DNA of 64,000 bases from Bacteroidota bacterium (GTDB taxonomy: Bacteria; Bacteroidota; Bacteroidia; Chitinophagales; Chitinophagaceae): NCBI GenBank assembly GCA_016706595.1, contig JADJJH010000001.1, positions 682,001 through 746,000 on the forward strand, in the 5' to 3' direction. Shown piece by piece: positions 28,315-38,532 of this stretch; within the stretch, counting starts at the first letter, position 1, and every line of letters begins with the position of its first letter. The notes beneath the pieces were generated by a model. That model saw only the letters and a program-made list of their open reading frames with translations. It was not told the origin of the DNA and did not search any database. The position numbers and the translations under genes were made by a program.

Positions 28315-29916
28315 CTACTCCTTGATTAATTTTTTGCTCGTTTTGCCCTTTTCTGATGAAATGGTTAAAATGTATATGCCTTTCGGAAACTGTGAAATAT
28401 CAAGTACATTATTAAGTAATATGGTATTGGTTTGATGAAGTACTCGCCCATCCATACTTTGTAAAGTAATTCTATGAGTTCCAATCTTAGATGAAAGAAA
28501 TTGAATATTTACTTTATCGGTACTTGGATTTGGAAATACTTGAATAAGTGACGATACATCATAATTATCTACACGTAATGGGAAGCATTTTGTAGAACTG
28601 CTTAACCATTGATTATCTAACCAATTTAATCGAGTTTTTATATAATTTTTAAGGTTGCTCAATTCTTGAGTATAATTGGTTGCCATCGGGGTTGGCTCAT
28701 TTACTAATGGCACACCCCAAATAGGCCACTTGGTGAAATTTCGATTGAGGGCGCCATTTGCATTAAGGTAGGTATATACCGAATCAAGCGTTATAAATAT
28801 TTTAGTAGTATCTAAGATATTACCTGTTTTTCTATAATCTGTATATCGGCATTTTACCTCATCCATAAAGCTGGTATCAGCATGTAACTTATTCCACCAA
28901 AATGGAGCCAGTTTAGTTTCGGTACCACAAATACCACCTAAATTATGGCACCAGCCGGTATCAACACTACTATTGCAGTCGGCTGTATTTTTAAAGGCTA
29001 ATTCAAAACTCCACAATGGTCCGGGACGAAGTTTTGTACCTTTATCTTTATACAAGTAAGTATTACGTCGATATGCTTCGTTATTTCTACTCATTTCTTG
29101 CATAATCATAAAATCTGCAAATGAATTAACAGCGCCAAACTTTCTCCAACCAATCGTGGTATCCTGAAAATTTGCTGCATTCATAGCAATTTCAAAACTA
29201 TCAACATAGGATTTAATGTAGGCTTGTTGAGTAGGCGTTATATCTCCGGCATCCGGATAATAATATTCAAATTTTACTTGTTGTGTAGTAGCAAATGGTG
29301 GCGCAAATGCGCTAGTCCAACCTGTACCACCTCCATCAATTTTTACAATATATCCGCCGGTTAAATTAATGCCGGAATTATCGAGGTTGGTTAAGTTGGC
29401 AATATCTACGCGCAAAGAATCGCGCTTAATTTTTTCACCAAAAGTATAGATCCCCATATATTGATTATTTACAAGCACCTCACAATATTTTTGTCGAGAT
29501 GCATATCGCCCCATCTTGTCATGTAAATTGAATGCCAAAACATTTCTAACTAACGATCGATCTTCATAGGATGAAAGTAAAACCCAGTCGTTTTCTGATG
29601 GCATGTTTAATAAGGATGTATCTAAACTTACGTTAGGCGTGCTCCATGTTTCAATTGAGTAGGAACTTTTTGGATAGCTGGCGTTACCTCTAAGACTAAT
29701 ACCTATCATACCGCTAAATTTTGGAATATCTGATGGTGTATTTATACCACTCAGGTTATCAATGATTGACATCGTACCCTGAATTTGTGTAGTGCTAATG
29801 GTACCCGAGTACGAAATCATTACAATTGGTAAATTTGTAGAAGTAAGCTGTGCTTTACTTTGATAACCAAAACATAATATTACTAAAGCAAAAATGTTGG
29901 TAATTTTTTTTATCAT
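28315..29916 (-). CDS. Secreted CotH-family protein with T9SS type A tag, altered active-site motif
   Basis: 533 residues. Signal peptide (KKITNIFALVILCFGYQSKAQ), CotH kinase-like domain from about 25 to 430 (GMIGISLRGNASYPKSSYSIE; SSYEDRSLVRNVLAFNLHD; YMGIYTFGEKIKRD) and a C-terminal T9SS sorting domain (QVFPNPSTDKVNIQF onwards). CotH proteins are extracellular atypical kinases. The motif usually written GPxWDF(D/N)xAFGN reads GPLWSFELAFKN here (299-310), so the first acidic residue is Ser303. Activity is therefore doubtful, though fold and secretion look intact. Divergent from a second CotH gene and coupled to an alpha/beta-hydrolase gene. Confidence 0.87.
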   Translation of the reverse strand: MIKKITNIFALVILCFGYQSKAQLTSTNLPIVMISYSGTISTTQIQGTMSIIDNLSGINTPSDIPKFSGMIGISLRGNASYPKSSYSIETWSTPNVSLDTSLLNMPSENDWVLLSSYEDRSLVRNVLAFNLHDKMGRYASRQKYCEVLVNNQYMGIYTFGEKIKRDSLRVDIANLTNLDNSGINLTGGYIVKIDGGGTGWTSAFAPPFATTQQVKFEYYYPDAGDITPTQQAYIKSYVDSFEIAMNAANFQDTTIGWRKFGAVNSFADFMIMQEMSRNNEAYRRNTYLYKDKGTKLRPGPLWSFELAFKNTADCNSSVDTGWCHNLGGICGTETKLAPFWWNKLHADTSFMDEVKCRYTDYRKTGNILDTTKIFITLDSVYTYLNANGALNRNFTKWPIWGVPLVNEPTPMATNYTQELSNLKNYIKTRLNWLDNQWLSSSTKCFPLRVDNYDVSSLIQVFPNPSTDKVNIQFLSSKIGTHRITLQSMDGRVLHQTNTILLNNVLDISQFPKGIYILTISSEKGKTSKKLIKE

Positions 29917-30065
29917 TCGAATTATTATTTCTCACAATATTAAAGTTTAACCGCAATTAATATTGATAAATTTAGACAAAACATTGATTTTAGAAGTTAA
30001 AACCCTAACTTTCCGACTGCTTAAGTCGTCATCTGTCTGGTTTATTAAACATACTTATAATTTAT

Positions 30066-32849
30066 ATGCGTAAATTTTTACTCTCTCTAATTTTTCTTGG
30101 CATAAGCGTTTCGTCGCAATCACAAATTGTGATTAATGAATTTTCGTGTTCAAATCGCAATACTGTCTTAGATGCCTTTAATCAATACGAAGATTGGGTT
30201 GAATTGTATAATCCGGGTCCGGCTACCATAAATATAAGCGGTTACTATTTGAGCGACAACCCTTTAGATTTAATGAAATGGCAAATTCCAACTACGGCAG
30301 CTATTAATCCAGCTTCACGCCGAATGGTTTTTTGCAGCGGTAGAGATTTAATAACTGGTGGCAACCAAATTCATCCAGATTTTAAATTAACCCAAACAAA
30401 AGGAGAATGGTTTATTTTATCTGATGCAAGTGGCAACATTGTTGATTCTGTTTTTTTGCAGCTTACTCAAGTTGGACATTCTCGAGGACGAACAACTGAT
30501 GCTGCTGCTACTTGGGGCATTTTCACAACCCCTACGCCAAATGCTAGTAACGCCGCTTCAACGGCTTACACAAATTATGCAACAAAACCAAGTATGAGTG
30601 TAGCACCGGGATTTTATACCACCACACAGAATGTAGTGTTAAGTTCTCCAGATCCGGGTGTAACTATTCGATACACTATTGATGGCTCAACACCTATTGC
30701 AACTTCGCCAGCTTATACCGCTGCAATTCCGATTACCATTACAACCGCGCTACGTGCACGAGCATTTAGTTCAAACCCTGCAATTGCAGTGAGTTTCACC
30801 GAAACAAATACATACTTAATAAATGAAACGACAACCTTTAATGTCATTTCTGTAACGGGGCCGTTTAGCACTACTCTATTCAGTTTTGGTTCGCAACCTA
30901 TAACTTGTTCGTTTGAATATTTTGATAAGAACCAAAACTTTATTCTTGAATATGAAGGTCGTGCACAAAGACATGGACATGATTCATGGGCATATCCCCA
31001 AAAAGGATTTAAAGTTTATGCAAAAGATGAATATGGGTATGAAAATACTATGGAACATAAATTTTTCGGAACAAGTTTGCGAGATGAATTCGATATGGTA
31101 ATTTTAAAAGCCGGCGCATCAGATAGTTACCCGGGCGGCCCAACAAAATCATGCCATATGCGAGATATGTTTGCGCATACTTTAGCCGAGAAATACAATC
31201 TTGAAATGGATTATAGAAGATATGAGCCAACGATTGTTTTTATTAATGGGCAATATTGGGGGGTATATGAAATTAGAGAGCGAGTTGATAAAGATTATTT
31301 TGATTATTATTATGGTGTAAAAGAAAAAAATGCCGATAATTTAAGGTATTGGGGAGGTTTAATGGCAGGACCAGGTACAGCAGCTGGTTGGACTCCACTT
31401 GTAAATTATATCTTTAACAATTCTATGAGCAATCCTAGCAACTACCAATTTGTGAAGGATAGTTTGAATGTTAAAAGCTTTGCCCAATATTTTATCTTCA
31501 ATCAATACTTAGTAAATACCGATTGGTTAAATTGGAATACGCAATGGTGGAGAGGCAGAGGAACGAACCCAGTCAAATGGAGATACGCTCTTTGGGATGA
31601 AGATAATATTCTTGATCTTGGTCAAAACTATACTGGTGTTGGTTCTACCACTTATAATAATAATCCGTGTGATCCAATCAGTTTATTCCCTGGAAGTACA
31701 TCAGTGCCGCACACTACCATGTTAGATAGTTTGTTAAAAAGTCCAGAGTTCAAAGTGATGTATGATCAGCAATGGATTGATATGCTAAATGGTTGTTTTA
31801 AATGTGAAAACATATTAGCGCATTTCGATTCCATGAAAAATTTATTGCAACCCGAAATGCAGCGCCAAATTACTCGATGGGGAGGAACCATGGCTGATTG
31901 GCAAAGTAATATTGCTTATATGCGAAACCAAATTTCGATGCGATGTGCAGTAATTGGCGGTAAATTGGATTCATGCCTAGATATCAATCCTCAAGAACTT
32001 AAATTAAATGTATCGCCTCCCGGAATTGGTGTTATTACCTTAGATGGTAGCTTAAAATCGCCATATGTTTGGGAAAAAGTAATCGAGGGCGATTCGATTT
32101 ATAATCTAAAAGCTATAGTCACTGGTGGCATGTATTGGTCATTCGATCATTGGGAAAAACAAGATGCTACCAATTTATTTACACCAGGCCCTACTACTGA
32201 TTCAATACAATTTAATTTCAAAAAGAAAGATTCGGTAATCGCCTTCTTTAAATATTTTAATTATGATAGTATTGACATCACTTTTGATGTAACGCCAGTT
32301 GGTACAGGAACCATTTTATTCAATGGAGTATTAGTTCCAAGCTACCCAACCACTTTTACAATGGATAGAAGAAATGTATATAATATTAAGGCAGTTCCTA
32401 ACTATAGCTACAAATTTGAAACTTGGCAAAAGAATAATGCAAACACAGATATACTGCCTAGTTTAACAGACCAAATTGCTACTTTACAATATACTGATAA
32501 AGAAACTGTGGTAGCTGAATTTAAATTTTTACCACCCCCACCTCCTTTGCCTACTTTGTCAAATGTTGTAAAACCTTCTGTATTTATACCTAATGTTTTC
32601 TCTCCCAATGGGGATGGCAAAAATGACGTATTTACTATTCGAGTTGGAAAAGATATCATTGGTATGGAGATGAGTATTTTCGACCGATGGGGCAAAGAAG
32701 TCTATCATACTAATAATGTAAATGCAGGATGGAATGGAAGCTATGATGATAAATCGGCAGACATAGGCGTTTATCAATACATTGTAAAAATCAGATATCG
32801 TGATAATACAAACGAAACGTTTAAAGGTGATGTTACTCTTTTACGATAA
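30066..32849 (+). CDS. Large secreted CotH-family protein with lamin-tail, chitobiase-C and type B T9SS domains
   Basis: 927 residues. Order: signal peptide to about 19; lamin-tail domain 20-135 (IVINEFSCSNRN, DWVELYNPG); chitobiase/beta-hexosaminidase C-terminal-like repeat about 175-250 (VTIRYTIDGSTP); CotH domain about 270-640 with acidic motif ALWDEDNILDLG (Asp511, Asp513); two beta repeats of about 75 residues (LNVSPPGIGVITLDGS and FDVTPVGTGTILFNGV); and a gliding-associated type B sorting domain (FIPNVFSPNGDGKNDVF onwards). Thus a surface-bound putative kinase with adhesion modules. A strong terminator follows the gene. Confidence 0.9.
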   Translation: MRKFLLSLIFLGISVSSQSQIVINEFSCSNRNTVLDAFNQYEDWVELYNPGPATINISGYYLSDNPLDLMKWQIPTTAAINPASRRMVFCSGRDLITGGNQIHPDFKLTQTKGEWFILSDASGNIVDSVFLQLTQVGHSRGRTTDAAATWGIFTTPTPNASNAASTAYTNYATKPSMSVAPGFYTTTQNVVLSSPDPGVTIRYTIDGSTPIATSPAYTAAIPITITTALRARAFSSNPAIAVSFTETNTYLINETTTFNVISVTGPFSTTLFSFGSQPITCSFEYFDKNQNFILEYEGRAQRHGHDSWAYPQKGFKVYAKDEYGYENTMEHKFFGTSLRDEFDMVILKAGASDSYPGGPTKSCHMRDMFAHTLAEKYNLEMDYRRYEPTIVFINGQYWGVYEIRERVDKDYFDYYYGVKEKNADNLRYWGGLMAGPGTAAGWTPLVNYIFNNSMSNPSNYQFVKDSLNVKSFAQYFIFNQYLVNTDWLNWNTQWWRGRGTNPVKWRYALWDEDNILDLGQNYTGVGSTTYNNNPCDPISLFPGSTSVPHTTMLDSLLKSPEFKVMYDQQWIDMLNGCFKCENILAHFDSMKNLLQPEMQRQITRWGGTMADWQSNIAYMRNQISMRCAVIGGKLDSCLDINPQELKLNVSPPGIGVITLDGSLKSPYVWEKVIEGDSIYNLKAIVTGGMYWSFDHWEKQDATNLFTPGPTTDSIQFNFKKKDSVIAFFKYFNYDSIDITFDVTPVGTGTILFNGVLVPSYPTTFTMDRRNVYNIKAVPNYSYKFETWQKNNANTDILPSLTDQIATLQYTDKETVVAEFKFLPPPPPLPTLSNVVKPSVFIPNVFSPNGDGKNDVFTIRVGKDIIGMEMSIFDRWGKEVYHTNNVNAGWNGSYDDKSADIGVYQYIVKIRYRDNTNETFKGDVTLLR

Positions 32850-32868
32850 AACTGCAATAAATTATAAT

Positions 32869-32901
32869 AAAACCACTATTCTTGAGATGGTGGTTTTTTT
32901 T
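32869..32901 (+). terminator. Rho-independent terminator after the large CotH gene
   Basis: Ten-pair stem AAAACCACTA / TGGTGGTTTT (one G-T pair) with loop TTCTTGAGA, followed by a T-tract to 32901. It lies between the CotH gene and the YceI cluster. Confidence 0.85.
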
Positions 32902-32919
32902 ATTCAGTAACTTTACTCC

Positions 32920-33456
32920 ATGCAATTTTTACTTCCTTTTTTATATCTGTTTTTTCTGGGCGAGGATAATTATTATAAGTCATTAAATGGTGAAGTGAAA
33001 TTTGTATCCGAAACCAATCAAGAAAAAATTAGAGCAACCTCTAATGAATTGAAGGGAATCATTAATGCTGCAGATAATACTTTTAGATTTACAGTAACTA
33101 TGTCGTCTTTTAAAGGCTTTAATAGTGCCTTGCAAAAAGAACATTTTCTTGAAAATTATGTTGAAGATGAATTGTTCCCGAAGGCCCAGTTTAGTGGCAA
33201 AATAATTGAAGACATCAACTATAATGTGGTCGGCACTTATTCAGTTCGTGCAAAAGGCCATTTTGATTTACATGGTGTACAAATAACAAAAATCATACCA
33301 GCCAAAGTAATGATTATTAACCCTCATAAATGCCGAGTTACTTCTCAGTTTGTCATCAATCTGCATGAATACAAAATTAAAGTCCCGAAATTAGTGCATA
33401 AAAAAGTAGCTGAAAATATTTTAGTGAATATAGATATTTCATTACTCAAAAGCTAG
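32920..33456 (+). CDS. YceI-like protein (first of two)
   Basis: 178 residues with a short hydrophobic N-terminus (QFLLPFLYLFFLG). The YceI-type beta-barrel core is recognisable by NGEVKFVSETNQEKIRATS, FKGFNSALQKEHFLENYVED and the paired phrase FPKAQFSGKI. YceI proteins are periplasmic lipocalin-like barrels that bind long isoprenoid chains. First gene of a same-strand cluster; the sensor kinase gene begins three bases after its stop. A related YceI gene lies at 37981. A TAACTTTA box just before the ATG is only near-consensus. Confidence 0.8.
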   Translation: MQFLLPFLYLFFLGEDNYYKSLNGEVKFVSETNQEKIRATSNELKGIINAADNTFRFTVTMSSFKGFNSALQKEHFLENYVEDELFPKAQFSGKIIEDINYNVVGTYSVRAKGHFDLHGVQITKIIPAKVMIINPHKCRVTSQFVINLHEYKIKVPKLVHKKVAENILVNIDISLLKS

Positions 33457-33459
33457 GCG

Positions 33460-36249
33460 TTGAATAAATTCATTTTAATATTATTTTCTTTTATAATTAT
33501 TTTTTCTTACTCACATGCAGGTATTAAAGAACAAAAGTATAATTATACAAGCCTTTGTATTGATGATGAAAATATACTTTGGATAGGTACAGAAACCGGA
33601 TTATATCAATGGAAAAATCAAAGCTCAGTATTCATTTCCAACACAGCCAATTTACATATCACGGCTATTGGAGCTGTTAATAACCATTTAGTTTTTGGAA
33701 CAATTGACGGGGGGATTTATGTGTATTCAAAAACTCAACATACCTTAAATTTCCATGGAAATCTATCATCAGAAATTTCTTCAATTTTTTATGATGGTAA
33801 AGCAGAAATCGGAATTTCAACAAAAGGGAATGGGTTTTTCCTGCTAAGTTTCCATGGACTTACTCATTTAACCACCAAGGCAGGATTACCCGATAATTTC
33901 ATTTATCAACTTTTTAAAAATACTAACAATCAATGGTGCAGTAGCTCTGATAAAGGTATAAGTTTATATAACGATAGTAGCCAACATTTTTTTGAAATAT
34001 TTCAAGAAAGAATCCCTGATAGACTCGTCACATGCTTTGCGATGCACAACAATCTAATAATCTGTGGAACCCAATCAGGTGATGTGTGCAGGCTCAATGT
34101 AATAGATAGCACAATTTACATGTATGATAGAAATATTTGGAAGGGCGCACAAATAAATTCAATTATTCTACTAGATCACTCCCTTTGTGTGGCTACCGAT
34201 CAGGGAGCCTTCATGTTAGATAATGAAGGGCATTTGATTCAGAATTTCATGGATGGAAAACCAATTAAATTCTTGAAGAATGATTTAGAAGGCAATGTAT
34301 GGCTCTGTGGAAAGAATCTTTTAGCATCATACCCGGCAGAGCAATTAAGAATTATTTCAAAAATAAATAACCAACCCATTACGCATGTACATAGTGTACT
34401 ATGTGATAGAAATAAACAACTATGGTTTACACCCGATCAGGGTCTTATTAAATATAACGCAGTGAATGGAAGTTCACAAAGTATTTTTCTCACAAAACCT
34501 CGTGACCTTATCGATATAACTTCATTATTCATAGATACTAAAGGCAAATTATGGGTAGCTACCTTTGGTAAAGGTTTATTTTTGGTAGATACGCAAACCT
34601 TGCAATTTAAGAAAGTACCGATTGATACCACAGAAGAAACCTCAAGTATATTATCAATAACTGCGAGTAAATTTAATCTTTGGGTTTCAGGACTAAATGG
34701 TGTTTGGAGAACGGAATTAAATAAACAGTTTTACTCATTTTCTAGCCTAGAGGATCAGTTTAAGAAAAAAAAATTTTATGTTTATCAAGTAAGCGTAGAT
34801 CATAAAAACGCAGTATGGTTAGCTACTGATGGACAAGGAATACAAACACTCACTGAAAATGGATTAGAAACCTTTAGCCTAGGTAAGAATATCAATGAAA
34901 AGGTTTTCTATTCGGCAGCAGAAGATGCTGCAAATCAAATGTGGTTTGTACCCTATGAAAATGGCATCTACTGTAAAAAAAATGATACAGTAATTCATTT
35001 AAGTTCGCTAAATGGTTTGTCATCGAATGATGTGAGTAGTATCAAAAAGTACGGGCAGCATCATATGTTAGCAGCCACATCAAAAGGGTTAGATTTGATA
35101 AACATCCATACTTTTCTGATAACGCATTATGCATTCACCGATATACATCAAGGCATTATACCTGAAATTAATTCGATGTGCGGTGATGAAAATGGAACGG
35201 TTTATATTGGAACTAATAAAGGCCTTATACTATTTTATTTACCATCCTATAGAACTGAATTTAAACCCAAGGCAGTCATTGAAAATATTTTAGTACTTGA
35301 ACGAAGTGTACATAAAGCATCCAGTACTTTTAGACATGATGAAAATTTCTTTCGGTTTCGTATACACGCCATTTGGAATTCATCCGCCACTATTTACTAT
35401 CGGTATAAACTAGAAGGCTTGCATAATCAATGGAATCAAACGGTTGATAAAGAAATTGTGTTCCCACGTCTTAATCCTGGAAATTATCATTTTGTATTGC
35501 AGGTGTCAACAAATAAAAATTTTATTAATCCAAGTGAAAGCACTTATCAATTTTCAATTAACAGTCCGTTTTACAAACAATTTTGGTTTTTACTACTCCT
35601 TGGTATGAGTACATTATTTGGCATATATCAGTTGATTCGTTTTAGAGAAAAACGAATTAGTAGAATTCAACAACTCGAAAAAGAAAAGGTAATTGCCGAA
35701 TATGAAACCTTAAAAAACCAAGTGAATCCGCACTTTTTATTCAATAGTTTAAATACATTAATGCAAGTAATAGATGAAGATAAAGAACTTGCTATCGAGT
35801 ATACCCAAACAATGAGTGAATTTTACAGATCGGTTTTAACGTATAGATCAGTAAATTTGATTAGTTTAATGGAGGAATTAAATTTACTTAAACAATATTT
35901 TTACTTACAAAAAATGCGTTATGGAAATCACTTGATTTTTGAGGATCATTGTGATGAATACCTCACTGAAACATTAGCCATTCCGCCGCTGACTTTACAA
36001 TTACTAGCCGAAAATGCAATAAAGCATAATACTATTTCCAAAAGTAAAACCTTAACTTTAACTATCTCCATCTCAAAAAATCATATAATGGTATCAAACA
36101 ATATAAATAAAAAACACCAAGTTGAAGTAGGTGAAAATATTGGTTTACAAAATATAATAAACAGATATCGTTTATTTACTCATCATCGAGTTGAAATTTT
36201 GCATAATGAAATTACTTTCGAAGTTAAATTACCCATCCTAAAAAATTAA
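33460..36249 (+). CDS. Propeller-type sensor histidine kinase of the LytS group
   Basis: 929 residues from a TTG start directly preceding the signal peptide (KFILILFSFIIIFSYSHAG); no ATG is available nearby. Two-component-propeller repeats fill about 25-600 (LWIGTETGLYQW, VWLATDGQGIQTL), then a Y_Y_Y domain, a transmembrane helix at about 707-728, and a LytS-type His-kinase domain with QVNPHFLFNSLNT (His758). The ATPase part (LLAENAIKHNT, IGLQNIINRY) is present. It presumably senses a periplasmic ligand and phosphorylates the LytTR regulator encoded 86 bases downstream. Confidence 0.9.
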   Translation: MNKFILILFSFIIIFSYSHAGIKEQKYNYTSLCIDDENILWIGTETGLYQWKNQSSVFISNTANLHITAIGAVNNHLVFGTIDGGIYVYSKTQHTLNFHGNLSSEISSIFYDGKAEIGISTKGNGFFLLSFHGLTHLTTKAGLPDNFIYQLFKNTNNQWCSSSDKGISLYNDSSQHFFEIFQERIPDRLVTCFAMHNNLIICGTQSGDVCRLNVIDSTIYMYDRNIWKGAQINSIILLDHSLCVATDQGAFMLDNEGHLIQNFMDGKPIKFLKNDLEGNVWLCGKNLLASYPAEQLRIISKINNQPITHVHSVLCDRNKQLWFTPDQGLIKYNAVNGSSQSIFLTKPRDLIDITSLFIDTKGKLWVATFGKGLFLVDTQTLQFKKVPIDTTEETSSILSITASKFNLWVSGLNGVWRTELNKQFYSFSSLEDQFKKKKFYVYQVSVDHKNAVWLATDGQGIQTLTENGLETFSLGKNINEKVFYSAAEDAANQMWFVPYENGIYCKKNDTVIHLSSLNGLSSNDVSSIKKYGQHHMLAATSKGLDLINIHTFLITHYAFTDIHQGIIPEINSMCGDENGTVYIGTNKGLILFYLPSYRTEFKPKAVIENILVLERSVHKASSTFRHDENFFRFRIHAIWNSSATIYYRYKLEGLHNQWNQTVDKEIVFPRLNPGNYHFVLQVSTNKNFINPSESTYQFSINSPFYKQFWFLLLLGMSTLFGIYQLIRFREKRISRIQQLEKEKVIAEYETLKNQVNPHFLFNSLNTLMQVIDEDKELAIEYTQTMSEFYRSVLTYRSVNLISLMEELNLLKQYFYLQKMRYGNHLIFEDHCDEYLTETLAIPPLTLQLLAENAIKHNTISKSKTLTLTISISKNHIMVSNNINKKHQVEVGENIGLQNIINRYRLFTHHRVEILHNEITFEVKLPILKN

Positions 36250-36335
36250 TGGATAGTGAAACATAACAAATCTGAGCCAACTCATTGGATGCATCAAGAT
36301 TGGCATAAAAATTAATACATAATAAATAAAAACGT

Positions 36336-37085
36336 ATGAAAGTATTATTGATTGAAGACGAAAAACCGGCATCTACACGATTGCAAAAATTGTTGCATGA
36401 AGTGGCTGCTGATATTGAGGTTTTAGATGTCCTTGATTCCATAGAATCATCCATCGAATGGCTCAAAAATCATCCAATGCCTACACTCATTTTTATGGAT
36501 ATACAATTGGCTGATGGTTCGAGTTTTACAATATTCAAAAAAGTGAAAGTTGATTGTCCGGTTATTTTTATCACCGCTTATGATGAATATGCCATAGATG
36601 CCTTTAAGGTAAATAGCATTGATTATTTATTAAAGCCGGTAAAAAAGCACGATTTAGAAACTGCCATTCATAAGTTTAGAAATTTACATTTTAGTTATAC
36701 TAATGATCAAATTCAAGAACTCCAACTTGATAAGCAAAAACAATTTAAAGATCGATTTATCATCAAACTTGGAAATAAAATTAAACAAATCGTCATCGAC
36801 GATATAGCCTATTTTTTTTCGCGTGATAAATTGAGTTTTATTTGTGATAAAGAAGGAAAAAATTATCCAATCGATTTATCACTCGACAAATTAGAAATCT
36901 TAATTAATCCTGAAATATTTTTTAGAGTAAATCGTCAGATTATAACACATCATCAAGCCATTAAAGACATACAGACGTCTATAAAATCTAGAATCATTTT
37001 AACACTAGAACCACCTACACAAATTGAAGCTTTAATTAGTAGCGAGCGTTCTTCACTTTTTAAAAAATGGATAAAAAAAGAATAA
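36336..37085 (+). CDS. LytTR-family response regulator
   Basis: 249 residues. Receiver domain 1-120 with acidic pair EDE at 7-9, phospho-acceptor Asp55 in FMDIQLADG, and the conserved Lys in YLLKPVKK. A LytTR DNA-binding domain spans about 145-245 (FIIKLGNKIKQIVIDDIAYF, FFRVNRQIITHHQAI). It is the cognate partner of the kinase gene just upstream, and the following four genes on the same strand are its most likely targets. Confidence 0.92.
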   Translation: MKVLLIEDEKPASTRLQKLLHEVAADIEVLDVLDSIESSIEWLKNHPMPTLIFMDIQLADGSSFTIFKKVKVDCPVIFITAYDEYAIDAFKVNSIDYLLKPVKKHDLETAIHKFRNLHFSYTNDQIQELQLDKQKQFKDRFIIKLGNKIKQIVIDDIAYFFSRDKLSFICDKEGKNYPIDLSLDKLEILINPEIFFRVNRQIITHHQAIKDIQTSIKSRIILTLEPPTQIEALISSERSSLFKKWIKKE

Positions 37086-37169
37086 AGGAAGATTCGTCAA
37101 TCGTTAATCCGTTTTTATCTATTCATAATGAATACTTTTCAATCAAAACAATATATTTGACACTCAATA

Positions 37170-37529
37170 ATGAACATGCTTGGCTTTATGCGACCTACAT
37201 TAATTTATATATCTCTTATTACCATTCTATGTAATTCATGTACAAACAATAATAAACAAACCTTATTAGGAAGTATTTGCGATACCACTGACACCAAGTT
37301 TTCAACCTTCGTTAATCCGCTCATCACTAGCCAATGTTTATCGTGCCATAGCAATTCGTTGGCTTCAGGAGGTATTTCATTAGAAGGGTACGATAATGTA
37401 AAGGCTCATTATACTAGTAGCTTAATGGCCATCAAGGCTGGCACTATGCCTTCAGGCGCACCGCCTCTGGATTATTGTGCAATTAAAAAAATTGAAATCT
37501 GGATTCAAAAAGGCGCAAATAATAATTAA
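37170..37529 (+). CDS. Mono-haem c-type cytochrome lipoprotein
   Basis: 119 residues. Lipobox near LCNSC (Cys24). One haem-c site CLSCH (56-60) sits in the context FVNPLITSQ; a downstream GTMPSGAPPL supplies a candidate axial Met. Short cytochromes of this kind transfer electrons at the inner or outer membrane. TATATTTG at 37152-37159 lies ten bases before the ATG. The next gene begins two bases after the stop. Confidence 0.82.
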   Translation: MNMLGFMRPTLIYISLITILCNSCTNNNKQTLLGSICDTTDTKFSTFVNPLITSQCLSCHSNSLASGGISLEGYDNVKAHYTSSLMAIKAGTMPSGAPPLDYCAIKKIEIWIQKGANNN

Positions 37530-37531
37530 GT

Positions 37532-37975
37532 ATGAGTAAATCGTTGAAAATAATTGTAGCCATTTTGTGTATTGGAATTGTATCTGCTTTCAGTTTTTGG
37601 CAATATGTAAATAAGCCATCAAAAGATTTTAGTAATGAAAAAGTAGACTTATTGGTTACAGTATCTGATATTTTGAAGAGATTAGATAATGATACTTCTA
37701 CGGTTTCACAAATCATGAATAAACTAATGGCTGTTGATGGCTCCATTAAAAAGATTTCAAAAGACGCTGAATATATCACCATAGAATTAGGCGATAGTAG
37801 CACAACATCGAGTATTATCTGTCAAGTTGATGCTCGTCATACTCATGAGTTTACAAATGTTAAAGAAAATGACCGAATTGTCATTAAAGGCAAAGTGACT
37901 GCTTGTACTTTTGATGAGGATTTTGGTTTGGGAAATACCATCCAAATGAATTTTTGCTCACCTTATAAAAAATAA
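37532..37975 (+). CDS. Membrane-anchored OB-fold (tRNA_anti-like) protein
   Basis: 147 residues. A single N-terminal membrane helix (IIVAILCIGIVSAFSFWQYV) is followed by a small soluble domain. Segments LMAVDGSIKKISKDAEYITIEL and DRIVIKGKVTACTFDEDFG show the OB-fold pattern of the tRNA_anti-like family found in Bacteroidota. No nucleic-acid role should be inferred from the name. It lies between the cytochrome gene (two-base gap) and a YceI gene (five-base gap), suggesting a shared periplasmic function. Confidence 0.72.
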   Translation: MSKSLKIIVAILCIGIVSAFSFWQYVNKPSKDFSNEKVDLLVTVSDILKRLDNDTSTVSQIMNKLMAVDGSIKKISKDAEYITIELGDSSTTSSIICQVDARHTHEFTNVKENDRIVIKGKVTACTFDEDFGLGNTIQMNFCSPYKK

Positions 37976-37980
37976 AAAAA

Positions 37981-38529
37981 ATGAGAATAATCCTGATGGC
38001 TATGATTAGCTTATTGTGCACAAATATGAATGCACAAAAATTTATTACCAAAACCGGTAACGTGAATTTTAGTGCTGGCTCGCCAATCGAAAAAATTGAA
38101 GGTAATAACCGATCTGTTGCAGCCATGTTGGATGCTAAAACAGGTACCGTTAATTTCATAATTCAAATCAAAAGTTTTGTATTTGAAAAGCAATTGATGC
38201 AAGAACATTTTAATGAGAACTATATGGAAAGTGAGAAATTTCCGAAATCAAGTTTCAAAGGTGACATTAGCAATTTGAGTTCTATTAATTTTAGCAAAGA
38301 TGGTGAATACCCTACCGATGTTGCTGGCAAACTAATGGTTCATGGGGTAAGTAAAGATGTAAAAGTGAGTGGTAAAATTATTATCAAAAATGGAAAGCCT
38401 ACCTTAAAGGCAAATTTCAATATCATTTTAGCAGATTATGGAATTGAGATTCCTGGTGCTGTAAAAGATAAAATTTCGAAGGAGGCAAAAGTTCAAGTAA
38501 ATTGCAGTTTAGATTCAATGCAACCTTAG
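37981..38529 (+). CDS. YceI family protein (second of two)
   Basis: 182 residues with signal peptide ending at NMNAQ (about 18). The YceI fold is shown by KTGNVNFSAGSPIEKIEG, FIIQIKSFVFEKQLMQEHFNENYM, the FPKSSFKGDI phrase and KLMVHGVSKDVKVSGKI. It shares the overall pattern with the protein at 32920-33456, which is more diverged. Predicted periplasmic isoprenoid-binding barrel. Packed tightly between the OB-fold gene and the DUF5777 gene. Confidence 0.88.
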   Translation: MRIILMAMISLLCTNMNAQKFITKTGNVNFSAGSPIEKIEGNNRSVAAMLDAKTGTVNFIIQIKSFVFEKQLMQEHFNENYMESEKFPKSSFKGDISNLSSINFSKDGEYPTDVAGKLMVHGVSKDVKVSGKIIIKNGKPTLKANFNIILADYGIEIPGAVKDKISKEAKVQVNCSLDSMQP

Positions 38530-38532
38530 TAC

